NCBI RefSeq assembly: GCF_030272615.1
Contig: NC_081409.1
Span: 618,125,255 to 618,189,254 of the forward strand
Length of the DNA stretch: 64,000 nucleotides
Origin: Cryptomeria japonica
Lineage: Eukaryota > Streptophyta > Pinopsida > Cupressales > Cupressaceae
Direction of reading: 5' to 3'
This document shows, piece after piece, positions 21,415 to 31,961 of the stretch (positions are counted from its first letter, which is position 1; every line of letters starts with the position of its first letter). The notes under the pieces are model-generated. The model was not told the DNA's origin. It ran no database searches and saw only the letters and a program-made list of their open reading frames with translations. The translations under genes and the position numbers were made by a program.

Positions 21415-23372
21415 ATGGGCAAGGGCAAGATTGAGATAAAGAGAATTGAAATAAAAAAAAACAGGCAGGTAACATTCTCCAAGAGAAGATCAGGGCTCTT
21501 CAAGAAAGCAAAGGAGATTTCAATTTTATGTGCAGCAGATGTTGCTGTTATAGTCTTCAATAGCACTGGAAGGCTCTTTGATTTTGCAAGCTCAAGGTCA
21601 GTTAGTATTTTTTTAAATGGATCTGTAAACAATATATATCATTCATTGGTTATTTCTCTTTTTATTGATCAAATTAAATTCATAAGATTCTATACATGTT
21701 ACCATCTAACAATTTAGAGTATTGATTTATTAAGTTTTTTAAACATTTCAAATAATCCGTTAATGGGTTATTTGCTTTTATACATTTTGGCATTGAGAAA
21801 TCTATGTTTTGAATTTGGATGATTGTTTTTACATCATCTCATCCGGAAAGAGTATGTACATAAAACTGCGAATCTTTATTAGTTAAGCACTTCAAATCAT
21901 CTAATATTCACAAGTTTCATTTTCGCACAATTTTTTTTTTCCCTTCTCGTCAGAATGAGTTTCATTTTGAATGCGTTTATCTTTACATTTTAAGAAGAAT
22001 AGAAGAAATTGTACAGAAAAAAATTCATTTAAAATAAAAGTTCAAATGTTATTTCAATAGAAATTTGGAAAAATCTAATACATGTCTTCAATTTTCTTAT
22101 AATATCTAAGATCTGTTTATCTTCTCATAACATTAAAAGTATTGCCTATTGGGACATATAGCAAATGCCTCCAGAATTTTTTCTCCTCTTAGAATGCCTA
22201 AAAGCAATTCTTTATCCTAGTTTTGCTTTTTTACACTCAAAATGGGTATCAATTTATATAAGAAATCATGCAGAGGAAAACCTATTTAAATAATATGAAT
22301 TTCATGGAAACATTGAAGAACTGAATATCCTGAATTTTGGAGATCTATTTTGCAATGTTCTAAACTGAAATGAATTATACTGTAATAGCATGAAAAGAAT
22401 TTTGGAGAGATACAGGAATGCCTCTGGAGGAAAAGCTTGGAACAATGAATATGAGGTGGGCGTCCCCTTAAAACTATTTTCTTTAACAATTAAATAAAAT
22501 ATACAACTTGCTGCTTTCTTAGATCACTGTAAATTATATAGGTTTTAAAGCACATATAACTTAGGTTTTCTGGGTTTTTTTGTCTGGTTACTGAACACAA
22601 GCAGGAAATGTTGTCTCAATTTAGAAATCTGAAGAATGAAAATGAGGAGCTGCAAAAAGAATTGAGGTAGTGTTTTGCTTATAATCTCAAAGTTTTAGGG
22701 TAAACAAAAGGTGTGAGATTAAAGAATGATTGTGCTTTATTCAAATCATCTTCTGTGTAGTTGTGTGAGAGGTGAAGATGTGGAGAAATTGGCACGAAAC
22801 CAACTGGACTGTCTTGAAGGAAATCTTGTACTTGCAGCAAAGAAAGTTCAAGAGAGAAAGGCAAAATATTTCTATACACGTTAGTACATATTACTTGAAT
22901 CAAAAAATGCTGTATACTGATCATTTTTCTGCTTTTCCTTGATGTTTTAGAACAGACAGAAGTCTTAAAATATGAAGGCCGGAAGACAGAAAGCAAGGTA
23001 ACATTAACATGAGAGTTAATTTCTTTTTGTATTTTATGATTTCATCCGGATGAAATTGTATTAGAGACCTTATCAATAGATCATAAAATATGATTCAAAA
23101 TATCAAAATTAATAAATATTACAGGATCAAATCTAGAAAATCAATGGAAACTGAACCTTCACATGATTTATTAAAACCCTAAATGTGTTTACTTTGATCT
23201 TTGTTGTGTACAGAAGTGTTCTATTCCTAAAGATTCCCTCCCTCATTCGCCCCCATTGATGGAGACTCAATTTAATGAAGCACTTGAAGCATTGCATAGT
23301 TTAAAGGATTATGGGGACGATGATGCTCAGGACCAGAATGCAGGTGATGGCCACAGAATGAGAAAACCATGA
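21415..23372 (+). CDS. MIKC-type MADS-box transcription factor, Bsister-like (204 aa, six exons)
   Basis: Exons by reading frame and splice signals: 21415-21596, 22389-22455, 22602-22666, 22761-22860, 22956-22997, 23214-23372 (TGA). Lengths 182, 67, 65, 100, 42 and 159 match the classic MIKC plan, with the 100-bp and 42-bp K-domain exons exact. Exon 1 is the MADS DNA-binding domain ([39 protein letters not shown]). Exon 2 gives the I region ([17 protein letters not shown]); exons 3-5 give the keratin-like dimerisation domain ([24 protein letters not shown]). The phases join without a stop. The short I region with a Trp and 67-bp exon 2 favour the B/Bsister group (family knowledge; other clades possible). 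The usual second 42-bp exon appears absent. Intron 4 starts with GC. The protein would act in the nucleus, probably in reproductive development. Confidence 0.88.
22861..22955 (+). other. Short intron with non-canonical GC donor in the MADS gene
   Basis: The 100-bp K exon ends AGAGAAAG and the intron opens GCAAAA; the acceptor is TTTAGAACAG at 22955. This choice keeps the 100-bp and 42-bp exon lengths and the frame (..[12 protein letters not shown]..). Using the earlier AG at 22950 gives a frame with a stop. GC-AG introns are a known minor class; alternatively this T-to-C change marks the start of decay. Confidence 0.6.
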
Positions 23373-23622
23373 TGGAGGTGGTGATAATGGAAAAAAAGAT
23401 TGAGAGAAAGAAAAAGAGGAAAGCTCGTGCTAAGGTGGAGGATGGACAATTTATAGGAAAGAAGACCAACGCCTCCTCCCATAGGAGGTGGAGCTGGAGG
23501 AAATGTTGGATGGATGGGGACACTATACATTGTTGTTTCAGTATTTTATGTTTTAGTCGGGGGTTTGATTGATGACTTTTGATCTTCATATATAACTTCC
23601 AGAATCCTTCTCCACTTAATCT

Positions 23623-23628
23623 AATAAA
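23623..23628 (+). terminator. Putative poly(A) signal of the MADS gene
   Basis: AATAAA 251 bases after the stop codon, in T-rich sequence. This is the first match to the canonical signal downstream; plant signals are degenerate, so this is tentative. Confidence 0.4.
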
Positions 23629-23629
23629 A

Positions 23630-24030
23630 AGTTTACACTTATGTATAACTAGTTAAATTTTTTTTTGAAAATATATATCCTATTTTCAATCTTCTATTGT
23701 TTTCTCCTTTTTATAACCATATTAACTCTAATTTTTGTCTTCCATCTTACCTACTCAAAATTTTATTTTGTTTCTTTATGATTTTTAAGTTTAAAACAAA
23801 AATTGAGAGGGATAAATATTTAAAAAAATATTGTATGTATTATTAATTATTCAAATTAATCTAATTCAAATTAATCCATCAATTCATCACAATTCTCTTA
23901 TCATTTTTTATATTAATCTATCAATTGTTTATTCATTCAGTTAATATATATTATATAATTAAATAATTAACCAAACTAATCATATACCTGAAACTCAAAT
24001 AAAATTTTGAAAATTGAAGTACATGAATAC
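23630..24030. other. AT-rich intergenic DNA between the MADS gene and LINE-B
   Basis: Repeated AATTAAT/ATTAATT words and no ORF of note. The last bases (TACATGAATAC, 24020-24030) are the candidate target-site duplication of LINE-B. Confidence 0.5.
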
Positions 24031-24042
24031 TTTTTTTTTTTT
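24031..24042 (-). other. LINE-B poly(A) tail
   Basis: Twelve T on the + strand, preceded in element orientation by TTGGCTTCGGCCTTTTAATGA. The same terminal theme (TTGGCTCTTGCCCTTTATTGA then A-run) ends LINE-C at ~59110-59145. Confidence 0.85.
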
Positions 24043-24366
24043 ATCATTAAAAGGCCGAAGCCAAAATATTATATTATATTGAGAAAGCTGAGTACATAGT
24101 GAGAATCTGGAAGCCACAGATCAGAGCTTTCCAGACTTATGGCTAGCTAAACCCTATCAACATAGAGCACCACATAGTTTGAAAATCACAGACAGATCAT
24201 AGCCAAAACTGTCTAGACAAACACAGGAAGACCAAGCCAAAACTGGCTAGACAAACCATCAGAGGCATACATAAAATCCACACCACCTTCAAATACCTAT
24301 AAACACTAGAATTCCATGTATATGGAGCTACTATACAAAAACCACAAAACAGTGTGACTACTGTAA

Positions 24367-25161
24367 TTACCTACTCATCCTCTTCCCCTTCCCAAGGAGG
24401 CTACGTTCTACACACACACAATCTCCATGGGGAGGAGGGCATTTAGTAGCCGAAGAAGAAGGATCCACCTCCGAATTTTTCTTGCCTCCTTCCAGACTGG
24501 AGCTAGTTGTACTAGGAACCGATGAGCCATCAATGCCCATGCTAGGGGAAGATTCCATAGGAACCCGTGGTGGCTCATAGCCTTCCGCTATGAAGTACAC
24601 ATAGAACCAATTGCCATCGACTGTAGCTTTCATGCCTAACCACTTCTGAAAAAAGTTGACATTCCTCATAATGCCAACTCTGCTATCTTCAAATGCCCTT
24701 TCATCTCGAATAGTTAGTAGAGGGCAGTTTACCACATCCCTTTCATTCTGATGTCTAGCCTGAGGACCCTGAGGGAGCCGATAATCTACTGGGAAAGGCA
24801 CCATCAAATTATCATCCACATTGTTAACTACAGTATTCAGGTCCCCAAGAAATTCAGCCCTAAAAACCACCTTGCAGAGCTGGATAGCTTCAAATTTCGA
24901 GATACCCACTTTTAAAAGAATGGACACAAACAAGGCCAGGATATCATATTTAACTTGATAGCGATGGTCACTTGCACTGCCAACCTCACCCACAATCTTC
25001 TTTACAACCATTAAAACTACATCTACAGCCATTAAAACTACATCATATGATGAGCTTAACACCTCCAACCATCTCGTCTTTAATTTCACCCATGAGTGAC
25101 ATTTGCCTCCTAGCAGAGCTGAGGCGTAGTGCAGACTCCATCTCAATATGTCGACTAGCAA
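24367..25161 (-). CDS. Unknown FLGDL-motif protein downstream of LINE-B RNase H (264 aa)
   Basis: Open 264-codon frame. Around residues 95-140 it reads FVSILLKVGISKFEA then EFLGDLNTVV, DDNLMVPFPVDY; then LTIRDERAFED, VGIMRNVNFFQKWLGMK and WFYVYFIAEGYEPP; the last ~65 residues are Ser/Pro-rich and end in a basic GKGKRMSR. The same series of motifs appears at 58321-58700 and 63826-64000. An alternative frame just upstream (MESALRLSS, MGEIKDEMV near 25140-25050) matches the region preceding FLGDL in LINE-C, so the true N-terminus is probably frameshifted and this start Met is not reliable. No known domain recognised; a zinc knuckle or catalytic motif is absent. Confidence 0.6.
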   Translation of the reverse strand: MLVDILRWSLHYASALLGGKCHSWVKLKTRWLEVLSSSYDVVLMAVDVVLMVVKKIVGEVGSASDHRYQVKYDILALFVSILLKVGISKFEAIQLCKVVFRAEFLGDLNTVVNNVDDNLMVPFPVDYRLPQGPQARHQNERDVVNCPLLTIRDERAFEDSRVGIMRNVNFFQKWLGMKATVDGNWFYVYFIAEGYEPPRVPMESSPSMGIDGSSVPSTTSSSLEGGKKNSEVDPSSSATKCPPPHGDCVCVERSLLGKGKRMSR

Positions 25162-25228
25162 GTAGACTGAAATAATTCTAGAGAAAGGATTAACACCACC
25201 AAATTCAAGAGCAAAGTGAGAAGAAAGA

Positions 25229-25398
25229 ACACTTGTCTAGTCCTTAAAGGCTCATAAATCGTATGATAAATTCTAGATTGTTCCTGATTCCCATGAGTGA
25301 GAGGTCTAGTTTGACACTTGTCTAGTCCTTAAAGGCTCATAAATCGTATGATAAATTCTAGATTGTTCCTAATTCCCATGAGTGAGAGGTCTAGTTTG
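25229..25398. repeat. 85-bp exact tandem duplication in LINE-B 3' region
   Basis: ACACTTGTCTAGTCCTTAAA starts at 25229 and 25314; the copies differ at one base (CCTGATTC against CCTAATTC). It lies between the RNase H and the FLGDL ORF. Near identity makes it much younger than the element's coding lesions. Confidence 0.95.
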
Positions 25399-25718
25399 CT
25401 ACCTTGGAAAAGTATCCATCCCACTTGGTAGATTAAAAGAATGATCATCTCGCATCCCTTCAAAATTAATGATTACCAAAATAAATGCAACTTCCGCCAG
25501 CTAACATATAACGTGGCAACAGTCCTGTCAACCCCGCCACCCAAAATCCACCAGCTCATCATTCAACTAAGGATGCTCATATGTCATAATATTCTGCGCT
25601 CTCTTGCTAACTCGGACTATCGTGGGTCCCACACTTCAAGCCAATTTAAATATTTGAAATTTGCTTCCGCCAATGCTAATACCGCGAAGCAACGGTAAAT
25701 CAGGTCAGATATAATATC

Positions 25719-26153
25719 CTACGCTCCGAGAGCTTGGCCCCTCGGGGCAATGATGTCCTTTAGTGTAACTCCGTCCATCGCCAATTTAGCCAATTTGTTT
25801 GCATCCCCATTAGCCTCTCTATAGACATGGTTCATCGTATATGCCTCAAAAAATTTCAAAATCTCCCCAACTCTGTCAACGAAACTATTGAGCTTCCAAT
25901 CGGGGGTGAGACCTTGCCTGATAGCATTCACCATTATGGTAGAATCACCTTCCACCTTGATATATTTAATGTTTATCTCTTTGCACAAAAGAAGACCTGA
26001 GATAAGAGCAATACATTCTAAAAATTTGTCAGTGAAAATCCCTTAAGGCTCTGCCAATCTACCGAGAACCGATCCTTGCCAATCCTTGATAATACAACTC
26101 GAGCTAGCAAGGCCCAAATTGCCTCTAGATGCCCCATCAAAGTTCATTTTGAA
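25719..26153 (-). pseudogene. LINE-B RNase H domain
   Basis: Begins NFDGASRGNLG near 26145, reads through one stop before GIFTDKFLECIAL, then VEGDSTIMVNAI and MNHVYREANGDANKLAKLA. These are the acidic and His-containing motifs of the plant LINE-associated RNase H. One in-frame stop sits at about 26044. Confidence 0.85.
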
Positions 26154-26660
26154 TCAACCATATCTAGGAGGGCACCAAGTGGCTGAAATTCTAAGCTTAA
26201 CTCTCTCCTTATCTCCTAGACCAATGAATACTGGAATCCTTAGGTCTTTCAACCTAAATCGCATCTGATCATCCCATTCAGTGAAGATGCCACATTTTAG
26301 GGGGTAAGTTGAAGTTCTATGGTTAACTACTTCAACAATGGTTGCCTCCACTTTGTTCTTAAAGGACCAACAAACCATATCTTTGTCATAAAAAATTCTA
26401 TGGTTGTTGTCCTTCCAAATCTCCCAAATCAGAAGAGAAGGGCATCTCTTCCAGAGGTGCATGATCAATACCAAGTTTCTATTCACAGGCCAACCCTGAA
26501 ATAGGATAAAAATATTATTTGGAAGGGTTGTGATCCATCCTAAATTCACAAACATCCATTGCCAACACTCCTGCGCAAAAGGACACCTAAGGAAAATGTG
26601 ATCCACTAATTCTTCCTCCTGTTTGCAAGGACACATCTTGATGGACCTTCAAACCCCATC
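26154..26660 (-). pseudogene. LINE-B zf-RVT zinc-binding segment
   Basis: MCPCKQEEELVDHIFLRCPF is the C-x-C...H-x4-C core of the zinc-binding reverse-transcriptase-associated segment, followed by the typical LWKRCPSLLIWEIWKDNNHRIF tail. It is continuous with the RNase H domain downstream. The helical part before the Cys motif is degraded. Confidence 0.82.
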
Positions 26661-27174
26661 TTTCTAAAGCTTTATATAGTCAATATTTTCTTTTGCATGG
26701 CCACCCATGTGAATGTTGTTGCCCTGGGTACACATACTTTATCCTAGCAAAGAGAAATAGGTATTTCAATTTTAGCCCTTACTCTATCACCTGAAATTAG
26801 ACTATATCCATCTGTAACATTGTATTCTCCACTTTTGGATGCTACCCAAATCAACCTATCATTCCCTTGTCTCAAATTAATCTCTTTGTTGCAGAGAATA
26901 TTTTTGAGGTGTATAATCTCTTAAGTTGGCAAGGGAAGTATGCTTAGATCCTTCCACTACCATCCAAATTCCCATCTAAGAGGGTGAGGATTAACATAAT
27001 CTGTGACCCTACAACCCCAATGGGACTTCAGATAGTCCTTCAAAATATCAGTGTTAATCAAATTGTCAATGGTCGGATATCCACACCATGAATCTTCCGA
27101 AAACAGAGCCTTATCACTCTCATGAACATCCCATGAGAGACATCTGCATATAACGAACCTGCAGTTGAGCATGA

Positions 27175-27436
27175 AGTTTCACACTTTTAACCCTCTCGGA
27201 GGATTGTTGCACCAAACAACTGCCACACCCTCTTCACCACAAAGATATTTTTCTTGGAGAATCCTCACCCACTTTAATTGTAGATTTCTAATCATTTTCC
27301 AAACTAGTTTCATACTTTTAACCCTCTGGGAGGATTGTTGCACCAAACAACTGCCACACCCTCTTCACCACAAAGATATTTTTCTTGGAGAATCCTCACC
27401 CACTTTAACTGTAGATTTCTAATCATTTTTCAAACC
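27175..27436. repeat. 131-bp tandem duplication inside LINE-B ORF2
   Basis: AGTTTCAYACTTTTAACCCT starts at 27175 and 27306; the two 131-bp copies differ at about five positions. 131 is not a multiple of three, so the duplication itself shifts the frame of the RT-to-zinc linker. Confidence 0.95.
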
Positions 27437-28720
27437 AGTTTCACTCCCAAAGCTTTATTTTTGTCCAAAAGGTTTCACAGGCTAATACCATCACACTCCT
27501 TGGGCTTACAAATTTTATCCCAAGAAATTAAAACCATCTTATGTTTTTTCAATAGGCCCTGCCAGAAGAATATTCAATGAAGTCTTTATTAGCTCCTACT
27601 ATAAGAGCTAAAAAGGAGAGAAGATATGTAGGTAGGGAGGAGATAACAACCCACAACAGAACTATCCTCCTTGCCCATAATAACCATCTACCTTTCCATG
27701 AGCTTGGTTTTTTTATCTATTTTGTTCTTCAAAGGGTCCCACAACTTAGTATTTTAGAGGCCTTTGTCTAGAGGGAGACCTAAGTATGAGCATGGAAGAG
27801 CTCCTTTCTTAAACCCCAACAATCCAATGATCTCTGCTTCTTTCCCAGGGTGGGTATTGATGAAGAACACCTCTGACTTGTTCCGGTTTACTTCCAATAA
27901 GAGGTTGTAGCATACTGGGACAATAGTTCATAGTATTTCCTTGCTTCCTTCTTCGTGGATGAACTAAATAGCATTGTATCATAAGTGAATTGTTCGTCTA
28001 TTATACTGGTGTTCCTAGAGATTCTAATCCCTAAAATATCCTCGAATTCAAATGATTGGTTAATAGCTCTTCCCAAAACTTCAACCATGATGAATAAGAA
28101 GGGAGGTAAAGGATCACCTTGCCTCAATCCTCTTGAGATTTCAAAAAAGCCTTTAGTTGACCCATTAATTAACACAAAAACTCTCAAGGTAGAAATACAT
28201 TCAAAGATCCAATTTATGAATTGTCCATTGAAACTGAATGCACCTAGAACTTTGCACAAAAAAAGCCAATCTACTCTATCATAGGATTTCTTGATATCCA
28301 GTTTAAATAACATACTTGCTCTCTTAGAGTGTTGCATGGAGTGAATAAATTCTCGAGCTATGACTACACCATCAACAATCGATCTACTTGGAACAAAACT
28401 AGTTTGTTATTTTGAGATGATGCAAGGAAGAAGAGATTTTATCGTATTAGCCAGGACTTTAGACATAACCTTGTATACTTTGTTACATAGGCCCATTGTC
28501 ATCTTCAAGTTTACCGATTCTATTCAAATCCCTTCTTTGCTTAATAATATTATGGAAGAACCTTGTGCTCTTATCTCCTTCACCCAGCCACATTTCTATG
28601 GATTTTTACCTCCAAAAGACCTCTTCCTTGGCCAAAGTATCGTCAAAGCCTTTTTTCTTCAAAAAACTGTTCATTATTCATACTTTCTCTCAGAACTTCC
28701 TCATTGAGGGCTGACAAGGC
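27437..28720 (-). pseudogene. LINE-B reverse transcriptase
   Basis: Motifs in order: MSKVLANTIK, SFVPSRSIVDGVV, LFKLDIKKSYDRVDW (first catalytic Asp kept), SRGLRQGDPLPP, and DEQFTYDTMLF where F-A-D-D-T is expected. The first Asp of the catalytic pair is therefore Tyr, which should abolish polymerase activity. The thumb is recognisable to ~27480. Short stops interrupt the N-terminal part. Confidence 0.85.
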
Positions 28721-28724
28721 ACTT

Positions 28725-29647
28725 TCAATTCCCTTTTTTTGTCTCGAAGATATTTCGGAAGTGAACCTTGTTCCATTCTAGTAGCCTTTTTTTAACATAC
28801 TTTAGTTTGACCATGAAACAAAATAGCTTTGAGTCTATGAAGATATCCTCTTTCAACCATGCTTGCACTACATCCAAGATTTTGTCTTCTTTAAACCATA
28901 TGTTCTCAAACTTAGAAGGCAACCTTGCTGGTTTAGTATCCAATGTCATGGTGAGGCTTATAAGGTAGTGGTTGGATTTTGAGCAAGGGATAATGTTACC
29001 CTCAAGAGTAGCTAGAAAGGGGGCTAGATCCCCATTGAAGAAGAATCTATCCAATTTTTTGCTATATTGTTGAATCCTAGTCTTCTATTACTCTAGGTAA
29101 AATTGACATTCTTTAGATCAATCTCCATTAGCTGGTACCTAGAGACCCACAACTCAAAATCTCTTTGGGATTGATTTAGCCCAGATATTCCACCCTATTT
29201 ATCCTAGTTATACAATATTGCATTAAAATATCCTGCCACTATTATATGCTCCTCTTGCATGAGGCCAAAGAAGTTCTCTAGCTCATTCCATAGCACCCTT
29301 TTGTTGACACAAGATATTGGCCCATTTACATTTATCACCACAAACTGAAGACCAGACACCAGGCATTTTAGTTTGCCTACCATCAAAGATTTGTTGACTG
29401 ATAGGGGTTTAAAGCCAATCTTGGTTGAATTCCAACAAATTGCAAGACCGCCTGAGGCACTGTCAGCCTGTATTGCATTCACCTTCCATTGCTTAAGACT
29501 CCTAAATATTAACTTAATCTCATCTTGTGATTGCTTAGTTTCTTGGATCAGTAATACCTCGACTCTAGTTAAATAGATCATTTTCTTGAATAGGTGCCTC
29601 TTGTTAGGGGCATTTAAGCACCTAACATTCCATGATATGAGCATCAT
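28725..29647 (-). pseudogene. LINE-B AP-like endonuclease domain
   Basis: Begins MMLISWNVRCLNAPNKR at 29647, with LIQETKQSQDE (catalytic Glu) and VVINVNGP, then IVAGYFNAILYN where G-D-F-N is usual, so the catalytic Asp is changed to Tyr. Continues 28725-29054 with DRFFFNGDLAPF and the SNHYLIS segment (D-H changed to N-H). Three inactivating substitutions in conserved sites show that the domain is dead. Confidence 0.85.
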
Positions 29648-31458
29648 GGCCTCTGGGAAAGGGGAACCCCCTTCCCTACATCTAATAGAGAAGCTATTTT
29701 CATTTGGTTTGTTGTAGCTCCATCTCTAGATCTAAGTTCTACCAAAGGTTTCCTACCTACATCTTTCTTACTTGAATCATGATCGCAATCCGCTTTAGTC
29801 ATATTAGAGGTAGTTTGGTAAATACCAAGATCATCTAGGTTCGCTATAGAAGTTGTCATTGATTCCAAAATATCAGTGCCATTTTGATTTTTCAAGGCTT
29901 CCAATTCCAAGATTTTCTATATTAGGTCCCTCTTTTCTCTTAACATATCCTCTCTCTCCATGACAGGAGGGGAGGAAATTCCTAGCCTCTCATTGATTAA
30001 AGCTAACTCTATATTGGCATTCATGTCTGAAGGGATCTTTTCTTCTTCCATATCATCTGAGGTGATCAAATTATCCCCTATCATGGTCTTATTTTAATTA
30101 CTCAAAGGATTAACTACATCAATATGAGGATTGGAATTAAGCTCTAGCCCCTAAGTTGAAGGATTCATATCTCTATTTGATGGTGTCTTAAAATGCTCTT
30201 GAAATTCTTTGCACAGAGCATCTGTTTTCTCAACAATAATGGAGATTGCTTCCAATTTTTCTTCTATTCCAACTATTTTGGAATCCAGCTTCGATTTATC
30301 TAGTAACTCTCCAATCTGGCGGAGGATAGAGCTTGAAGTGTTAGATTCCTTCTCACCTTTCTCGATCTATTTTAGTTTCAAAGGGAAGGAAACCTTAGTG
30401 GGGTTGATAGATGCTTGTGCCTCTGATACCTTCTGAAGGATAGCTTCCTACGGTTTTAATTTTCCAGATTCCATTTCAAGATTAGTGGCTTTCCCAACCA
30501 CCTTTGAACATCTCTCAATGTAACCCTTATTCAAAATGTACTTACCCACTTTTCAATCCACTTCAACCATTTGAAACCATTTTTCCTTTTCTATGAGAAT
30601 TTTCAGATTATCTAAAAATATAAATTGTGTATTCACATATACCAAGATCTTAACCATTTTAGATTTTCCCAAAAAGCAATTTTCTTCGAATTCTATGAAA
30701 ATTCCTATGTTTCCCCCAAGTTTTTTGAGGATCTCTTCACTCCTATACTTTGATGGTAGGTTTTCCATTTTGACCCAATGGGGAAATGATGTAGGTTTAT
30801 GAAGTTTAGGGCTAAAATTTGGTTCCTAGTCTAATTTGTAAAATCAAAATTCTTTAAAAAATAGAGGCTTCCCATACAGGATCCTCTTCCTCAAACTCTG
30901 ATCAGTAGATTCAAGAAAGAAAATATTCTCAACCAAGGGTTTCAAACATACCCAACCTTCTAAGGTGTCAGCAAACCAATCCTTGATCCTTTGCTCTGGT
31001 GCATCTCCACTAGTCCATTTAACAAATAACCAAAAGGCTTGTATATTCTCTTAGCATGGGTTCACAAAGGAAGACAAGATTGAAATGATTCTACTTCTAT
31101 TTAGTGGAGAATATGGAGTAATCTACTTGGGGCCAGATCTATGGATCCAGAATTGTTTGTTTGGGGGCTTTGAACCTGTGCCTCCAATGAAGTGATTGTG
31201 CCTTCTTGCAATCTCCTTAGCTTCCTCCAAGGCCTCCACTAGTTGTGATTCCTTAAGAGGCAAGTTATTTCCAGACCCTCCAATTCAAATATTATTTTCA
31301 AAGCCTCCTCGCAAGGATCTATTGAAACCACCATCTCCCACAGGGAAGGTATTTGCACCAGAGGGGAAATTTTGATTATATCTTCCCCTTTCTTGACCAT
31401 TGAATCCATTCGAGAATCTCCTCCATTCCTTCTTTTTATTCTTATCCCTTCTTTGCAT
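29644..31458 (-). pseudogene. LINE-B ORF1 (nucleic-acid-binding protein) remnant
   Basis: From ATG at 31458 (MQRRDKNKKKEWRR, Gly/Asn/Arg-rich) through WFADTLEGWVCLKPLVENI and FPHWVKMENLPSKYRSEEI with FEENCFLGKSKMVKILVYV, which match the DUF4283-like domain of plant L1 ORF1 proteins. A CCHC knuckle would follow but is not clear. The C-terminal 29644-29910 is an open 88-codon piece whose stop overlaps the ORF2 start (MMLISWN) by four bases. Several stops interrupt the rest. Confidence 0.75.
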
Positions 31459-31770
31459 ATTCTGATTTAGGGAGAAACATTTGTCAATCCATCTTCAACC
31501 CTCAAAGACCCATTGGGGAGTGTCAAGTGGGAATTTTGAGTTGAATTCAAATACAGTTGCTTGTTCTGATTTCTCCCTTTTCCCATGCCGAAGTCTTGTT
31601 GATATCCAAGATTTGGTGCTCCCCACTTCTCTTTTGCTACTTGGTGTTAGATGGAATAGGGAAGGCTTCTTGCGCATCCTGAGCCCATACTCCTACTTCT
31701 CTGATGGCAACTCCATGCTCGCATCCGCGCTTTGCTTCACTCTTGCCAACCTGCACCATTTTTTGTTTAA
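31459..31770 (-). other. LINE-B 5' untranslated region
   Basis: About 310 bases upstream of the ORF1 start, of higher GC content than the flank, ending at the candidate TSD. No ORF is supported on either strand. Confidence 0.45.
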
Positions 31771-31781
31771 TACATGATTAT

Positions 31782-31961
31782 ATATTATTTATTATATTAA
31801 AAATAAATATTAAAAAGAAATAACAATGAAAATATTAAATCTATCCAAAATTTTATAGCTAAAATTTATTCAATTTTTTTTAAAAATAAAATATTAGTAA
31901 ACATCAAGAAAAATTAGTTGTTTTTAAAAAAATATAATTTTAAAAAAGTACTTTTAATATT
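31782..31961. other. AT-rich spacer between head-to-head LINE-B and LINE-C
   Basis: Almost only A and T with AAAATAAATATTAAAA-type words; nothing else seen. Confidence 0.6.

Larger units (their letters stand above)
24031..31770 (-). mobile_element. LINE-B: nearly full-length L1-type element with ORF1, ORF2 and an extra 3' ORF
   Basis: Minus-strand order: 5' UTR (31770-31459), ORF1 with DUF4283-like region, endonuclease, RT, zinc segment, RNase H, ~560 bases, FLGDL-type ORF, 3' UTR, poly-A (12 T at 24031-24042 on the + strand). A weak target-site duplication brackets it: TACATGAATAC at 24020-24030 against TACATGATTAT at 31771-31781 (9 of 11). If that TSD is right, the extra ORF is inside the same 7.7-kb insertion as the RT. 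ORF2 is interrupted by several stops and internal duplications, so the copy is dead. Confidence 0.8.

Noticed and set aside
23369-23572. 67-aa Lys-rich ORF overlapping the end of the MADS coding region
   Set aside because: It begins at the ATG overlapping the MADS stop and lies in the 3' UTR; an alternative C-terminus would need a frame change with no splice signal seen.
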